From contig JAKSYS010000332.1 of the NCBI GenBank assembly GCA_022925895.1, positions 1 through 64,000 of the forward strand: a DNA stretch of 64,000 bases, in the 5' to 3' direction. The position numbers were made by a program, and so were the translations under genes. This document shows, piece after piece, positions 23,435 through 34,815 of the stretch. The first letter of the stretch is position 1. Each line of letters opens with the position of its first letter. Below the pieces are notes generated by a model. The model ran no database searches, was not told the DNA's origin, and worked only from the letters and a program-made list of their open reading frames with translations. Source of the stretch: Fragilaria crotonensis (taxonomy: Eukaryota; Bacillariophyta; Fragilariophyceae; Fragilariales; Fragilariaceae).

Positions 23435-25030
23435 TTTGTTCAACGTTCAACGAGCTGTCAGCCACACTCGGCACATGAGACACGAACTCTTTCACGTCTC
23501 TAAAGAGCATTCAACAATGCCAACACGAACCAGCATCTACATCAAAACCAATTTGGAGTTCACGGATACACAGGACCAGCATCCGTGAACTAATCCATTA
23601 GCTCGCAAGGCATGAATTTGACTCGTGAATTCATTCTGCAAGGACTCCCACAGCATGATCACAAAAACAACTTGCAACGCTTAGACATGCACCGCATCGC
23701 AGCCACTTGGCTAGTCCTCCTTGCTACGTCGACATTGGGCACATACGCCCAACAAGTCAATGTGATACCTGAACCTTCTTGCCCTGCCATCAAACCAGCC
23801 TTCGGTGCCTCCTGCTCCGCCATCACTTAGAATGAAACGTGCAATTACGGCGAGGTTTGTTGCCCAGACAATGGCGGAACGTGTAAGCCCGAGTCAACTT
23901 GCTACTGTGACGGCGACTATGACAATTGGTTTTGCTACGAAGGAGGATGGGATGCAATTCCTTGCCCATCCATGTGTCCCGAAACACCACCTGAAACATT
24001 CGATAAATGCGATATGGATGGACGCTTTTCGTGTGTCTACGGCGACGCAGCTGTTTGTGATGAGATGGGATGGGAGTACGAACATGAAAAAGAATGTGTC
24101 TGTACGGACGGTCATTTCTATTGCGTTTCCAATGTTTGTCCAGTTGCTTGCCCTGCGACACAACCCGTAGAAGGCGAGGCGTGTACTGAGTTCATGGACT
24201 TCTATTGCTCCTATGACGAATTCTGCTGTCCTGGTGACGACTCTTCGGACGTCTGCGTCCCCAAGACACAATGCTATTGCAACACCAATGGCACAATTAC
24301 ATGCGACGAACCCCCGATCGTTTGTCCATCTGTGTGTCCCATTGCAAACCCAATCGAATCCAGTTCGTCGTCGCTTTGCACTATAGATTAACGATATGTG
24401 TGCAAATACGAGAATGAAGCATGCGAAAGTCCGTACGAAGGAAAAACCACCTGCAGTTGTTCCTCTGCTGGGAACTATGAGTGTACCCAATCTTGCATGG
24501 TCGTTGAAGTTGTGTATGAAGATGATGCTTTTACTGATGCTCCTCCTGGGGATGTTGATCCCGTGGAGGATCCAGTTGGGACTGATGGTGCACCTGGAGA
24601 TCCTGTTGTAGAGGAGGATGTGGAAATCAACGATCCAAGTACTGGCAAGAAAAAGAAAGAAGCACTCGAAGAAGGCAAAGACGAAGGAGGAAAAGAAGAA
24701 GAAGGACGGCAAGGCGAGGACGCTCCTCAGAAGACAGTTGGAGCGTCCGGGCGGAAAGATCCCATTTCCAGAATAGACGAAAGTTGATGCAAATCGAAGC
24801 GGGCATTGACATGTGTTGCGCTTGGTGAAGACTATTACTGTGCACATGATCAACGGCGCTAAGGAGAGTCGTGAGGAGTTGAAGGATCACGTCTCAAAAG
24901 TAGAGTAGTAAAGCTTATCATATAAGATCAATCGTTCATCGCCAGCGGGAGCTTCATCCGAGACTACTTTGACGCGACCAGGTGGTTGTTGACTGAAATT
25001 CCCTGATTATTTGTTGTTTCTACGAGAATA
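23435..25030 (+). repeat. Segmental duplication, unit 1
   Basis: This unit matches 26370-28005 over the upstream module, the cysteine-rich gene and about 250 bp of 3' flank, ending around TTTGTTGTTTCTACGAGA. Unit 1 has one copy of the 170-bp upstream repeat; the region before unit 2's gene has two. The units are separated by 25.04-26.2 kb. Confidence 0.8.
23687..24787 (+). pseudogene. Secreted cysteine-rich protein, copy 1
   Basis: The start MHRIAATWLVLLATSTLG (signal-peptide-like, residues about 1-22 ending TYAQ) is followed by several modules of about 55 residues with CP..CP, C.Y, C.C and CP..CP spacing, for example CYCNTNGTITC. Then comes an acidic Pro/Asp stretch (DAPPGDVDPVEDPVG) and a Lys-rich tail. 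The protein would be exported and disulphide-rich. I do not know its function; wall or adhesion roles would be guesses. In-frame stops occur at 23828-23830 and 24389-24391, and the tail is in a shifted frame relative to copy 2. The middle stays open where copy 2 is broken. Confidence 0.75.
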
Positions 25031-25199
25031 CTACTAGGTTTTCCTACGTGAATCTCATGTAGGGTGCGGTACCTACGTCTACCGACGATGATGGACCCCC
25101 CCCGTGCAACTTTCCAACGCCCACAGGCAATCCCAGTTGTAGTTTCCAGACGAAGACGATGATACTGCGGCTACTCCACCGAAGGGAGAGAAGAGTCGA

Positions 25200-26205
25200 A
25201 TGCGGGATTTTGCAGTCGAGGAGAAGACGCTCAAGTTCAGGTTTCCACCGCAAATGGACAATGACGGCAACGTCAATCCGTTAGTCCTTCACTTGCACTG
25301 GATGCGCAAAGTACAAACGGCGTTCGGAGAAGATGTCCTTTTCTTCGACAACAGCAACTGCAAGATTGGCAAATTGGACTCGTTACGTAATAAGCCAGAC
25401 TCTCACGCACACCATTTCATTGTTCACAACGTGCCTACTCCTGCGGTCAAAACTCCAGAGTCTCCGATCAAGAAAACTCACTTCGTCATCCATCGCATTC
25501 AGTCAAAGTATCCCCTGAGTGAAATTAAAAACGCACCTTACGTTGCTAATCTCATGCGGAAGTACGATTTCTATGTCAATGATCACAAGTGGAACAAAAC
25601 TGAGTGGGACACAGGAGTACAGTTGGGTTTCTTCTACGGCCTCAATCCCCAATTTTGCGACGTAAACCAAGCAACATGCAAGATTCAAGAGGTACTTTAG
25701 AAGAACGCTCCGCGTATGAAAGCCCCAAGATTCCAACTAGTCTTCAGTTCACCTATATTTCGCGTTGCACGAGGAGATAACCGCATATCCGCACCAAAGC
25801 GTAGGCGATTGAAACCCTACGCAAAGATAGAGACGATATGAACCGTATTCTTAAACAAGCTTACAAGGACGACGGGACTTTTGTTCCTTTCCAGATGAGA
25901 TCACGCCACCCAGAGGCATTCGAGAAGATGATTCCAGCGCAGACACACCTCCTGGCCCATAACTTTGTCATTATACTAAATTACGTTCTTGGCCCCGATG
26001 TAATGCACTATACTTCGGAAAGGATTCTCGCACTGGGCAGAGTTCAAGTTTTTTTGCCCTGTAAATCAGTAAATGAAGACGGGAGGTACAAGGTTATGGT
26101 AAATAAAGAGCAGTATTATGAAGCGAGAGACCGACTTAACGAGGAACTTCAAAGTTGGATTAAGGACCATGCTGCTCATGACGCGAAGAACGCAACATTG
26201 GATAA
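25200..26205 (+). pseudogene. ORF1-like fragment of a diatom retroelement family
   Basis: Open stretches 25200-25700 and 25838-26205 carry KTHFVIHRIQSKYPLSEIK, YDFYVNDHKWNKTEWDTG and RSRHPEAFEKMIPAQTHLLA. I recall this as a family abundant in diatoms and linked to mobile DNA, probably an ORF1/gag-type protein of a non-LTR element. No reverse transcriptase follows. It is an incomplete, broken fossil. Its end runs directly into the repeat module at about 26205, which marks a rearrangement border. Confidence 0.45.
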
Positions 26206-26580
26206 ACGAGCTGCCAGCCGCACTCGGCACAGTGCACCATCCGAACTCACGAATGAGACACGAACTCTTTGACGTGTTTTAAGAGCATTCAACAATGCCA
26301 ACACGAACCAGCATCTACACAGAACCAATGTGGAGTTCACGGATACGCAGGACCAGCATCCGTGAAGACGATTGTTCAACGTTCAACGTTCAACGAGCTG
26401 TCAGCCGCACTCGGCGCCGTAAACCTTCCGAACTCACGGATAAGACACGAACACTTCGACGTTTCTGAAGAGCATTCAACAATGCCAACACGAACCACCA
26501 TCTACATAGAACCAATGTGAGGTCACGCATACACAGGACCAGCATCCGTGAACTAATCCATTAGCTCGCAAGACATGAAT
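26205..26580 (+). repeat. Two-unit upstream repeat module, intact context
   Basis: Two direct units of about 170 bp (from about 26205 and 26370) of the family seen at 57-434 and 23440-23590, followed by CTAATCCATTAGCTCGCAAG just before the cysteine-rich gene. The junction of the units has GTTCAAC three times in a row (26372-26392). It may contain promoter elements, but I cannot identify any. Confidence 0.75.
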
Positions 26581-26650
26581 TTGACTCGTGAATTCATTCT
26601 GCAAGGACTCCCACAACATGATCACAAAAATCAATTTGCAACGTTTAGAC

Positions 26651-27741
26651 ATGCACCGCATCGCAGCCACTTGGCTAGTCCTCCTTGCTACGTTGATATT
26701 GGGAACATACGCCCAGAAAGTCAATGTGATACCTGAACCCTCTTGCCCTGCCATCAAACCAGCCTACGGCGCCTCCTGCTCCCCCATATCGTCCAATGAA
26801 ACATGCATCTACGGCGAGGTTTGTTGCCCAGACAATGGCGGAACATGCACCTCCGAGTCAGTTTGCTACTGTGACAGCGACACTTCCTATTGGTATTGCT
26901 TCGAAGGAGGGGGCGGAATTCTTGCCCATCCATGTGTCCCGAATCACCACCTGAGACGTTCGATACCTGCGATATTAACGGTCTCTTTTCGTGTGTCTAC
27001 GGCGACGCCTTTGTCTGTGATGACATTGGATGGGAGTTCGAGCACGAAAAAGAATGTTTCTGTGGGGACGACGGTCGTTACCATTGCGTTTCCAATGCTT
27101 GTCCAGCTGCCTGCCCTGCGACACAACCCGTAGAAGGCGAGGCATGTACTGAATTCATGGGATACTATTGTTCCTATGACGAATTCTGCTGTCCTGGTGA
27201 CGACTCTTCGGACGCGTGCGTCCCCAAGACACAATGCTATTGCAACACCAATGGCACAATCACATGCGTCGAACCCCAGATCGTTTGTCCATCTGTATGT
27301 CCCGTTTCAAACCCAATCGAATCCAACTCGTCGTCGCTTTGCACTATAGATGAACGATATTTGTGCAAGTACGAGAATGGGAGCGAAAGCCCATACGAAG
27401 TGGGAGAAACTACCTGCACTTGTTCTTCTGCTGGGAACTATGAGTGTACCCAATCTTGCACGGTCATTGATATTGTGTATGAAGATGATGCTTTTACTGA
27501 TGCTCCTCCTGGGAATTTTGATCCCGAGGAGGATCCAGTTGGGACTGATGGTGCACCTGGAGATCCTGTTGTAGAGGAGGATGTGGAAATCAACGATCCA
27601 AGTACTGGCAAGAAAAAGAAAAAGAAGCACGCGAAGAAGACAAAGACGAAGGAGAACAAGAAGAAGAAGGACGGCAAGGCGAGGTCGCTCCTCAGAAGAC
27701 AGTTGGAGCGTCCGGGCGGAAAGATCCCATTTCCAGAATAG
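26651..27741 (+). pseudogene. Secreted cysteine-rich protein, copy 2
   Basis: The better preserved copy. ATG at 26651 gives MHRIAATWLVLLATLILG with a probable cleavage after TYAQ. Cysteine modules follow (EVCCPDNGGTCTSESVCYC; ACPATQPVEGEACTEFMG; FCCPGDDSSDACVPKTQCYC; TCTCSSAGNYECTQSC), then an acidic linker and a very basic tail with KKKKKKHAKKTKTKENKKKK and GGKIPFPE at the end. Compared with copy 1 one base is missing near 26920 (ATTCTTGCC against ATTCCTTGCC), which changes frame from the first part to the long second part (26890-27741). Without that change the product would be about 360 residues. It could be a real lesion or an assembly error. Function unknown; the location is presumably outside the cell or in the wall. 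Confidence 0.7.
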
Positions 27742-28004
27742 ACGAAAGTTGAAGCAAAATCGTAGCGGGCATTTGACGTGTGTTGCGCTTGATAAAGACT
27801 CTTAATCTGCACATGATCAACTGCTCTGAGGAGAGTCGTGAGGAGTTGAAGGATCACGCGCGCAAACTAGAATAATACAGCTTATCATATAAGATCAATC
27901 GTTCAACCCCTGTGTGCGCTACATTCGAGACCAGTTTCATGCGACCAGGTGGTTGTTGACTGAAATTCCCTGATGATTTGTTGTTTCTACGAGAGTCCTA
28001 GATT

Positions 28005-28438
28005 CAGGAATGTGATACTACACATTGCGTGCCTTCTGAGTAAGCGCACACCTCACTGCAACTGAAGAAATCTTTGATAGCGGTTTCGCATTAGGGCGAG
28101 TTTTGAGTTCCTGGTAAAAACCGACCCTAATTAAAAGAATTCGATAACGAAGACGATGCAGACAAACCCTAGCTACCAGCAGGTCGTCGACTCTTACTGA
28201 CTACAAAAGTAATAGTCAACGACATTCCCTAATCATCATTCAACACTATCGTTTTCCTGGAGCCCTGCTGAAGAATACTTTTCCCTCGTCGCCCACCCCA
28301 TGAAAGCCGCAACATGCAAAACATCATGGGAGGCGAGAGCGAACGATTTGTCGTGTTACTTCACTGGACGGAGCGATTTATTCATCCAGTCGCAAAAAAC
28401 AACCGTCCAGGACGACAATCACAACAGCGTATTGTTAT
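28005..28438. other. 3' flank between cysteine-rich gene and msrA
   Basis: Convergent 3' ends of the plus-strand cysteine-rich gene and the minus-strand msrA. I see no further gene or repeat. Confidence 0.5.
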
Positions 28439-29279
28439 CTAATTCAAGGCACCAGCCGGCCACTCCTTGAATCGGAATCGATGGTTGCAGTATCCTAATG
28501 GGTTCTTCATCAAATACTCTTGATGTTCTTCATGGGCTGGATAGTATTCATTCATTGGACCGATCTGAGTGTGTACCGTGGCTCCATCATACTTGATCTT
28601 GCCAGCCTTGACCAAGGCTTGCAGTTCTTCCTTGACCTTGGTGGCAATCTTGACTTGCTCGTCATCGGCACAGAAGATCCAGCTGCCATACTGAGTACCA
28701 GCATCATTCCCCTGACGATCCTTGGTCGTTGGGTCTGAGGATTTTTCGGAGACATGTGCGCAATTAGAGTTAGTGAATCACACACACATCAAAATGACAC
28801 ATAGCCGATACATACATAGACATTGCAAACAACTTTCTGAAACTCACCATGAAACATGAAAAAGAACTTGATGAGTTCCTCAAAATGTTCATCGGGATTT
28901 GTAAGTTCCACGTACAAGACTTCCACATGCGACGTGGTTCCGGAACAAACTTGACGGTACGATGGATTCTTCATGGCATTCGGATTGGGACTCATGAACC
29001 CCACCGAGGCTGTGGCAATCGAATTTGGAAATCTCTTTTGAAAGTCCACGACAATGTATTTTTCTGTGCCCCAGTAGCAACTGATATGTATATGTGTTGT
29101 AGTGTATATGTGTATATGGATGAACAAAGGAGACGAAGAGTTAGTGAATGAAGATTCACATGAAATCCAATGAGTATTGTCAATCTGTAACGGATGATGG
29201 CAACAACGAGAAAAACGATAGTGCAGGAGTGTGAAAGCACTTACCCAGCACCGAGGGCGAGAGTCTTGGAAATCATCAT
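28439..29279 (-). CDS. msrA: Peptide methionine sulfoxide reductase A
   Basis: Three exons: 29279-29245, 29080-28848 and 28734-28439, with GT-AG introns whose phases join cleanly into 187 codons. The spliced exon 1/2 border gives AGCYWGTEKYIVVDFQKRF, the MsrA active-site motif (GCFWG in most relatives) with the catalytic Cys. Other hallmarks are SYRQVCSGTTSHVEVLYVEL, DPTTKDRQGNDAGTQYGS across the second splice site, and GYCNHRFRF near the end. The enzyme reduces methionine-S-sulfoxide in proteins, using thioredoxin as a rule. No targeting peptide is visible, so it is probably cytosolic. The gene looks intact and is divergent from eIF6, about 560 bp away. A piece of its last exon is duplicated at 1-56. 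Confidence 0.93.
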
Positions 29280-29840
29280 GTTGTTTGTGTTGTTGTTTGC
29301 GGTAGTGGTGTGTAGTTTCGTGTTTGTGATATTGTGAGACCAAGATGTACTCCTTGTAATACGGCTACAGAACGATGAACAAGGCTTGAGCAGGGTTTGG
29401 ATCGCCATGTCAGGGAAAAACCCACCGAAAATGTAGTCAGTGTAAAAGATGAGGGAAGATCTACGACGAACAGCTCGAGATGGCGGGAACTAATCCGGCT
29501 CACGCTGGTGCGAGCTATTTGGCTTGGGCTGGCACAGACACGCTGACACATACTAGAATGAAATCGAACCTCTGGCCGACGGGACAGACGGACAGGTAGT
29601 TCAGTGTTCGAAGACCAACCGAGAAGGTCTCCCACCAGCAGCAGGGTGAAATGTGAAACGTGATAAACCTTTGACTCGTCTGATCCAAAGAGTCTCGTGC
29701 AGAACATCTCAGGAGCACAGGTGTTCACGATCCCGATTGTGTCATATAAACACCACGAGTGCTCCAGAGTTCAGAGTACTCCTCTATTCCTTATAACCAT
29801 CAATCTTCCAGTACTAACGACAACATCCTCTAACATTAAT
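29280..29840. promoter_or_regulatory. Shared divergent promoter region msrA/eIF6
   Basis: About 560 bp separate the start codons of msrA (minus) and eIF6 (plus). It must hold both 5' regions. I see no clear TATA box or known factor site, so only the position supports this call. Confidence 0.5.
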
Positions 29841-30757
29841 ATGGCTACCCGTTGTGCTCATGAGAATTCGAATGAGATTGGAGTATTTGCTGCTCTTACT
29901 AATGCCTATTGTTTGACGGGTAAGTGGATTTTTTGTCGCAATTGCTACAGATAGAATACGGGTGCCAGGAAGTACCAGGTACTTCGATTGGGGGTGGGAT
30001 TAGGATGAGCAAACTACTTCATTATATGAACGCAGTCTTCACCAAGTGTACTCACCAAATCAACTCTCTCATCTCCTAAAATACAGGAATCGGTGGTTCT
30101 GAAAACTTCTTTTCAGTCTTTGAATCGGAATTGAGTGATCACATTCCAGTCATACATGCCACGATTGCTGGTTGTCGCTTCGTCGGACGAACAACTGTCG
30201 GCAATCGTCGTGGATTGTTGGTCCCCAACACAACGACCGATCTGGAACTCCAGCATTTGCGCAATTCACTTCCCGACAGTGTCGTGGTGCAACGCATCGA
30301 AGAACGCCTATCGGCACTCGGGAATATTATTTCCACCAACGATCACGTGGCTCTGGTCCATCCCGATATTGACAGAGAAACGGAAGATGTGATTGCCGAT
30401 GTATTGGGAGTGGAAGTCTTTCGACAAACCGTGGGTGGACAAGCGTTGGTAGGATCCTACAGTAAGTTTACCAATCAGGGTGGCATGGTGCACCCACGTA
30501 CTACGGTCGAGGATATTGAAGAACTTTCCAGTTTGCTGCAAGTACCACTCGTTGCCGGAACTGTGAACCGCGGTTCTGATGTTCTTGGTGGAGGTCTGGT
30601 GGCGAATGATTGGAGTGCCTTTTGTGGACTTGACACCACCGGAACAGAAATCTCGGTGGTGGAAAGTATTTTCAAGCTGGCGGGACGAGGAAAGCAACAT
30701 CAACAGTCATCGATTGTGACCACTATGAGATCATCTTTGATTGATCAATTATCGTAA
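29841..30757 (+). CDS. eIF6: Eukaryotic translation initiation factor 6
   Basis: Exon 1 is 29841-29919 and exon 2 is 30087-30757. The 167-bp GT-AG intron splits a Gly codon, giving [19 protein letters not shown]. The protein is 249 aa, normal for eIF6. Motifs across the five-fold repeat fold include [60 protein letters not shown] and [20 protein letters not shown]. eIF6 binds the 60S subunit, prevents early joining with 40S and acts in late nucleolar 60S maturation. The gene is intact. It faces the convergent eS12 gene, 168 bp downstream. Confidence 0.95.
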
Positions 30758-30925
30758 ACACGCCATTGTACCAGGTACTGTACCACTACGCGATTACATG
30801 CCTCGTGTAGCACAATTCATCTCAACTGTTGCACGGTTATCTGTTGCGAGCGCTACAGAGTACCACTCGACAAGCGTAAATCGATAATCAGGCTTTCTAA
30901 TATCCAGTACTAGGACAACTTATAC

Positions 30926-31537
30926 TTAGATCTCGGCAGCATCTGCCTGTTTCTGGAGGAAATCGAGAAGGACCGTCAAGGCACGAGTCTCTTCACCGAA
31001 ATCAGTAATGACGGCACAAGAAGTTCGCACGGCCTTCTTGACAGTGCCGTCATCGTTCAACTTGGCAAGTCCGCACCAGGCACCCAACTCCTTACCGGTC
31101 TCGACCATGACGACGTGGACTTCACCTTCCGTGCAGAGAGCACGAATGAGCTTCTTGTATTCCTCATTTTCGCAATCCTTGGCAAGGCAGCAGAGACGAG
31201 CCGAACGAATGTCCAAGGCCTTGGCACACTCGTGAAGACCCTTGCGGAGACCGTCATGGACCATGGCCTTCTTGAGGACCTATGGTGATAAATTGTAAGT
31301 TGGGAGGAGATGAGGAAATCGATGTGTGAAAGTTATGCATTATCAATTGACTCAAGACAATAGTCGTAGCCTAAAGCATTCCATCTCCAATGAATCGATA
31401 TTCGGCGCTAAGAAAGTGTTCATCACAGCAGACAGTTTCACACTCACCTCCTTAAGAGCATCAAGGACACTCATTTCGACCTCTTCTTCAACTTCTTCCT
31501 CAACGGGAACATCCTCGACAGGTGCATCGTCAGCCAT
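30926..31537 (-). CDS. RPS12: 40S ribosomal protein eS12
   Basis: Exon 1 is 31537-31448 and exon 2 is 31279-30926, with a 168-bp GT-AG intron between DALKE and VLKKAMVHDG. The product is 147 aa: an acidic, Val/Glu-rich N-terminus (MADDAPVEDVPVEEEVEEE) and a conserved core with GLHECAKALDIRSARLCCLA, EGEVHVVMVETGKELGAWCG and VRTSCAVITDFGEET. It is a component of the small ribosomal subunit of the L7Ae/eS12 fold. The gene looks intact. The size and placement of the intron close to the start are typical of ribosomal protein genes. Confidence 0.95.
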
Positions 31538-33027
31538 TTTGATGTATAAGTGTCTTGATTAAACAGCAAATGTACTGGAGTATATGATGACTCTCACACT
31601 ACTTCGTCGTAACTCAGGTAGCAGTTAGGCAAAGAAGCAGGTTCCTCGAATGAGCTTCACCATAACAGAGCCAACTCCAAGGTCCAAGCAAGGCCAAGTC
31701 CACACACACAACCTGATGGATCGTGCTCCTGAGCGCAATCCTTGGCCACGCAAAATGTTTACTTCTTACTCCCCGTACTAGCTAGTAGCACTACGGTAGT
31801 GAGTACCAGGCAACCATGTAGCACAGGATCAAAAGGGTTAAGGACTTGGTTTTTCAGTGCATTACACGTACAGTACAAGAGTACAAGTACAAGTACCGGG
31901 TACCGGTATCCTATCCCCTATCCACCTGTCCTAAGTTTTGAAACGACAAGAAATGCGGAAGTAGAACATTACGTAGGCGTTTGGTAGTTGACAAGTTAAC
32001 ACCAGCCTCTAGTATGAGTACTGCAGTATCGTACTTACTATGAACTATTACATAAGCAGTCTGCAGTGCAGACTGCTTATGTACAAGTATGTAGAGTATC
32101 TGATGCTAAGCAGTACTCCAGTACCGTGGTGTACAAGTACTGGAGTGTCGACAAGAAATCATGGGGGGCCAATCCAAAGTGATGTCGACAAAACGCCAGC
32201 GGGCAACCTACGGCAAAAACTATGCCAGGAAACAAAGACTGAATTACCGTTCGGAAAACCCCACAACGTTTTCGCATATATGTATGTCATACCAATCACT
32301 TGTCATCACTGAAATCTATTGCCCCAGTTTGAGTTTATCAAACGTATTGCCCCAATTTGGAAGTGCCGAACAGTCTCCAAACGAGTGAGCCTTTCCTGTA
32401 AAATTCTACAGACCGCAGTATGACGAGACTGCGAGTGCTGCTGCTTTCATTTTTTTCATGTTGTTATGTTGATCCCCTATACGGCGCACATGCATGCTAC
32501 TACATCATACATAAATTCTTCTCCTCCGGTTTTTCCCATTTTCCCTTCGACGGCAACGCATACAGGTATTGATAACGATTGGTTTGACCCCCTTCGTTCT
32601 TTCCTATTGACGTGAGTGACATTCTTTATTGTCTGCAGTCAAGAACGCAACCCAACTGTTGGAAGTCGAAACAGAAAGGAAACAAGATCGACGGGGCATT
32701 TATCGAACGAAGTTCTGGACTGCATTGGACACTAACAGTCTACCAGTGGCGTTGTCTTCCACTTTCCGATTTCTGCCAATCTCAGCGTGTAGTCCTTGTC
32801 ATTGGACCATCACACACCAAGGCACATATCTTTGCTTTGAGAGACTCCCTCGACTGTAGCATCTGCAGTGCTTGGTCTTCTTGTCAAAGACACGGCCAGA
32901 CTTCAAGTTGATCCTCCGTTTCAGTCGTCGATCCCGTCAACCTTTTTTCTGTAGGACTCAGAGTACTGTCTACTGTGCACGGTGTACGGTGCGAACACGA
33001 CTTGACACCCACACACACATCACGTTC
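31538..33027. other. Intergenic region eS12 to HSF
   Basis: This region holds the upstream sequence of both divergent genes. Many GTAC-centred small palindromes occur at 31860-31920, and a perfect 33-bp palindrome lies at 32050-32082. The 5' leader of the heat shock factor probably lies in 32600-33027. No further gene is supported. Confidence 0.5.
32050..32082. repeat. Perfect 33-bp palindrome
   Basis: Two 16-bp arms, ACATAAGCAGTCTGCA and its exact complement, meet at a single G (32066). It would fold into a near loop-free hairpin or cruciform. It could be a replication or repair scar or a protein site. There are no mismatches. Confidence 0.85.
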
Positions 33028-34815
33028 ATGTCTGATTGTGACCCAATTATGGAGGTTAACCATGAGGCAGATGTGGGCGGGTCTTCAAACGGAGTCAAGG
33101 TAGAGGACGTCAATGGGTCTGCTGCTGCAGCTCCTGCTGTAGCAGTGACGCCCCCGACACACCCCACTCCAACGCCAGCACCGGGATCTCTCCTGAACTT
33201 TTCACAGCCGGCGCAATCGGCGTTGTCAGGTTATTTTGAAAACAAGGGGGAAGAAAGACTGGATATGGAGACCTTGGAAGAGTCCGTTCATGCTGTTGTT
33301 GCATCAATGATGGATTCTTCAGAGATACCTCCTCCACCGCCGCCTCCTGCTAATCCACAACCTCCAGCGGCAAATGGAACTGCGGAAACTGTCGATGAAG
33401 CTAAAGCCAAGCAGGAACAGCTCCGAGCCATGTACTTGGCAGGATTTAGGGCGGCGACGCAACAGCGTAATTCATTGCACGAAAATTATGAGCGAGCCAA
33501 GCACGTTCCCAACAATAGTGCGCTTGCAGTTGAGGTACCGAGTGCAATAGTCATCCCGGTAGAAAGTTCGATTGCCGCAGGTGTTATCAAGATTCAACCG
33601 AATGGATCGGCACCTATCAGGATACCTGGACCAAGCATGTTGGATTCCAATCGAAGGATTACCCGAACTTCTTCTTCCTCGGCAACCTCCTCCCCAGCGT
33701 TGTCGGCGACATCGTCGCCAAGTTCAACAGGCCACGCAAACCCATTTCCACGCAAGCTCATGGAAATGCTGCGCAAAGAAGATGCGTCCGTTGTTGCATG
33801 GCTTCCCAGGGGAGACGCATTTGCGTGCCGTGATCAGGAACGCTTCGTTTCAGACATTTTGCCTCGATATTTTCGTCATACAAAGGTATGCGTTCGTCTT
33901 TGGTTTTTTGTGTTGCATCTTGGTTATGATTGATTTGTGAGCTAACGATGTCGCGTTTCGTAATTCTGCAGCTGACGTCCTTTCAGCGCCAACTCAATTT
34001 ATATGGGTTTCGACGAATAACTAAGGGGCCAGATGCGGGCGCTTATCGCCACGAACTATTTCATCGAGATAGGCCAGAGCAATGTTTGCAAATGAAACGA
34101 TCCAAGCAGAAAGGATCGCCCCAGCTGAAGCCACGTGGTGCGGGCAACTCAGTTTCGTCTTCACCACTTCTAAGTCCAGATGCTAGTCCGCTGCTACTCG
34201 CTGGAACACAGTCCGCTGAGCAAAAGTGCTCCTAATTTCAGTTCCTTCATGATGCCACCTCAGTCACAGAGCTCGTCTGACACTCATATGGCCAACTTTC
34301 GATCCTTATCGCCGGGAATTCCGCAGCATACCTCTGGCACCCCTCAGACGGGTTTGGGAATTCTTTTGACAAACAAGAATAGTTCGATTCCGACTGCTGC
34401 CCCGTCGGCTGGCTATTCTTACAATACGACTTCAGATCACAGGCCACAATTCCAAGATGACCTGGCTGATCGAGAACTTCAAGCGAGTGCCTTGGCGGCT
34501 GCCGGTATGGTGGCCGAAACTGGCGGTTTCTCTCTTTTTGGTAACCGCGACGCATCTCCACTCGAAGATCTGGGTCTCCAACCTCCTCCCACTTTGGGAT
34601 CGCTTGTCCCACCTCCCATTCCGAACCCAAACGCTACTATGGATGCGATGGATTGGAATAATATGGATGTCGGCATGGCAATTGACGACATGGAGGTGGA
34701 CTTTGCGAAGCTGTTTGATCCTGCAAATGAGATGGCGAATATGCAGATGGAGGGAAGTGGTTGGCCTGGGACTGTCGACCCTGCATCACCGCAGAATGGG
34801 GGACATTGCACATAA
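33028..34815 (+). CDS. Heat shock factor (HSF-type), gene 1
   Basis: The start is taken at 33028 ([18 protein letters not shown]); 33049 is also possible. Exon 1 ends at 33885. An 86-bp GT-AG intron (33886-33971) interrupts the DNA-binding domain, as it often does in HSF genes. The domain reads [20 protein letters not shown] (from residue about 237), [19 protein letters not shown], then [20 protein letters not shown] and YRHELFHRD. The protein would bind heat shock elements in the nucleus. Ser/Pro-rich and Met/Asp-rich parts follow (for example [20 protein letters not shown]), which may be activation regions. Around 34157-34241 the reading frame shifts by one. A second 85-bp intron ending CCTAATTTCAG would repair it; otherwise the copy is frameshifted. 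Confidence 0.88.

Noticed and set aside
29965-30785. GTACCAGGTAC palindromes near eIF6 and elsewhere
   Set aside because: Short palindromes of this type are scattered through the window (29970, 30770, 52975, 53290) with no fixed relation to genes. I cannot assign a function.
33113-33337. Antisense open frames over the heat shock factor
   Set aside because: No family signature, and they follow the codon pattern of the sense gene.
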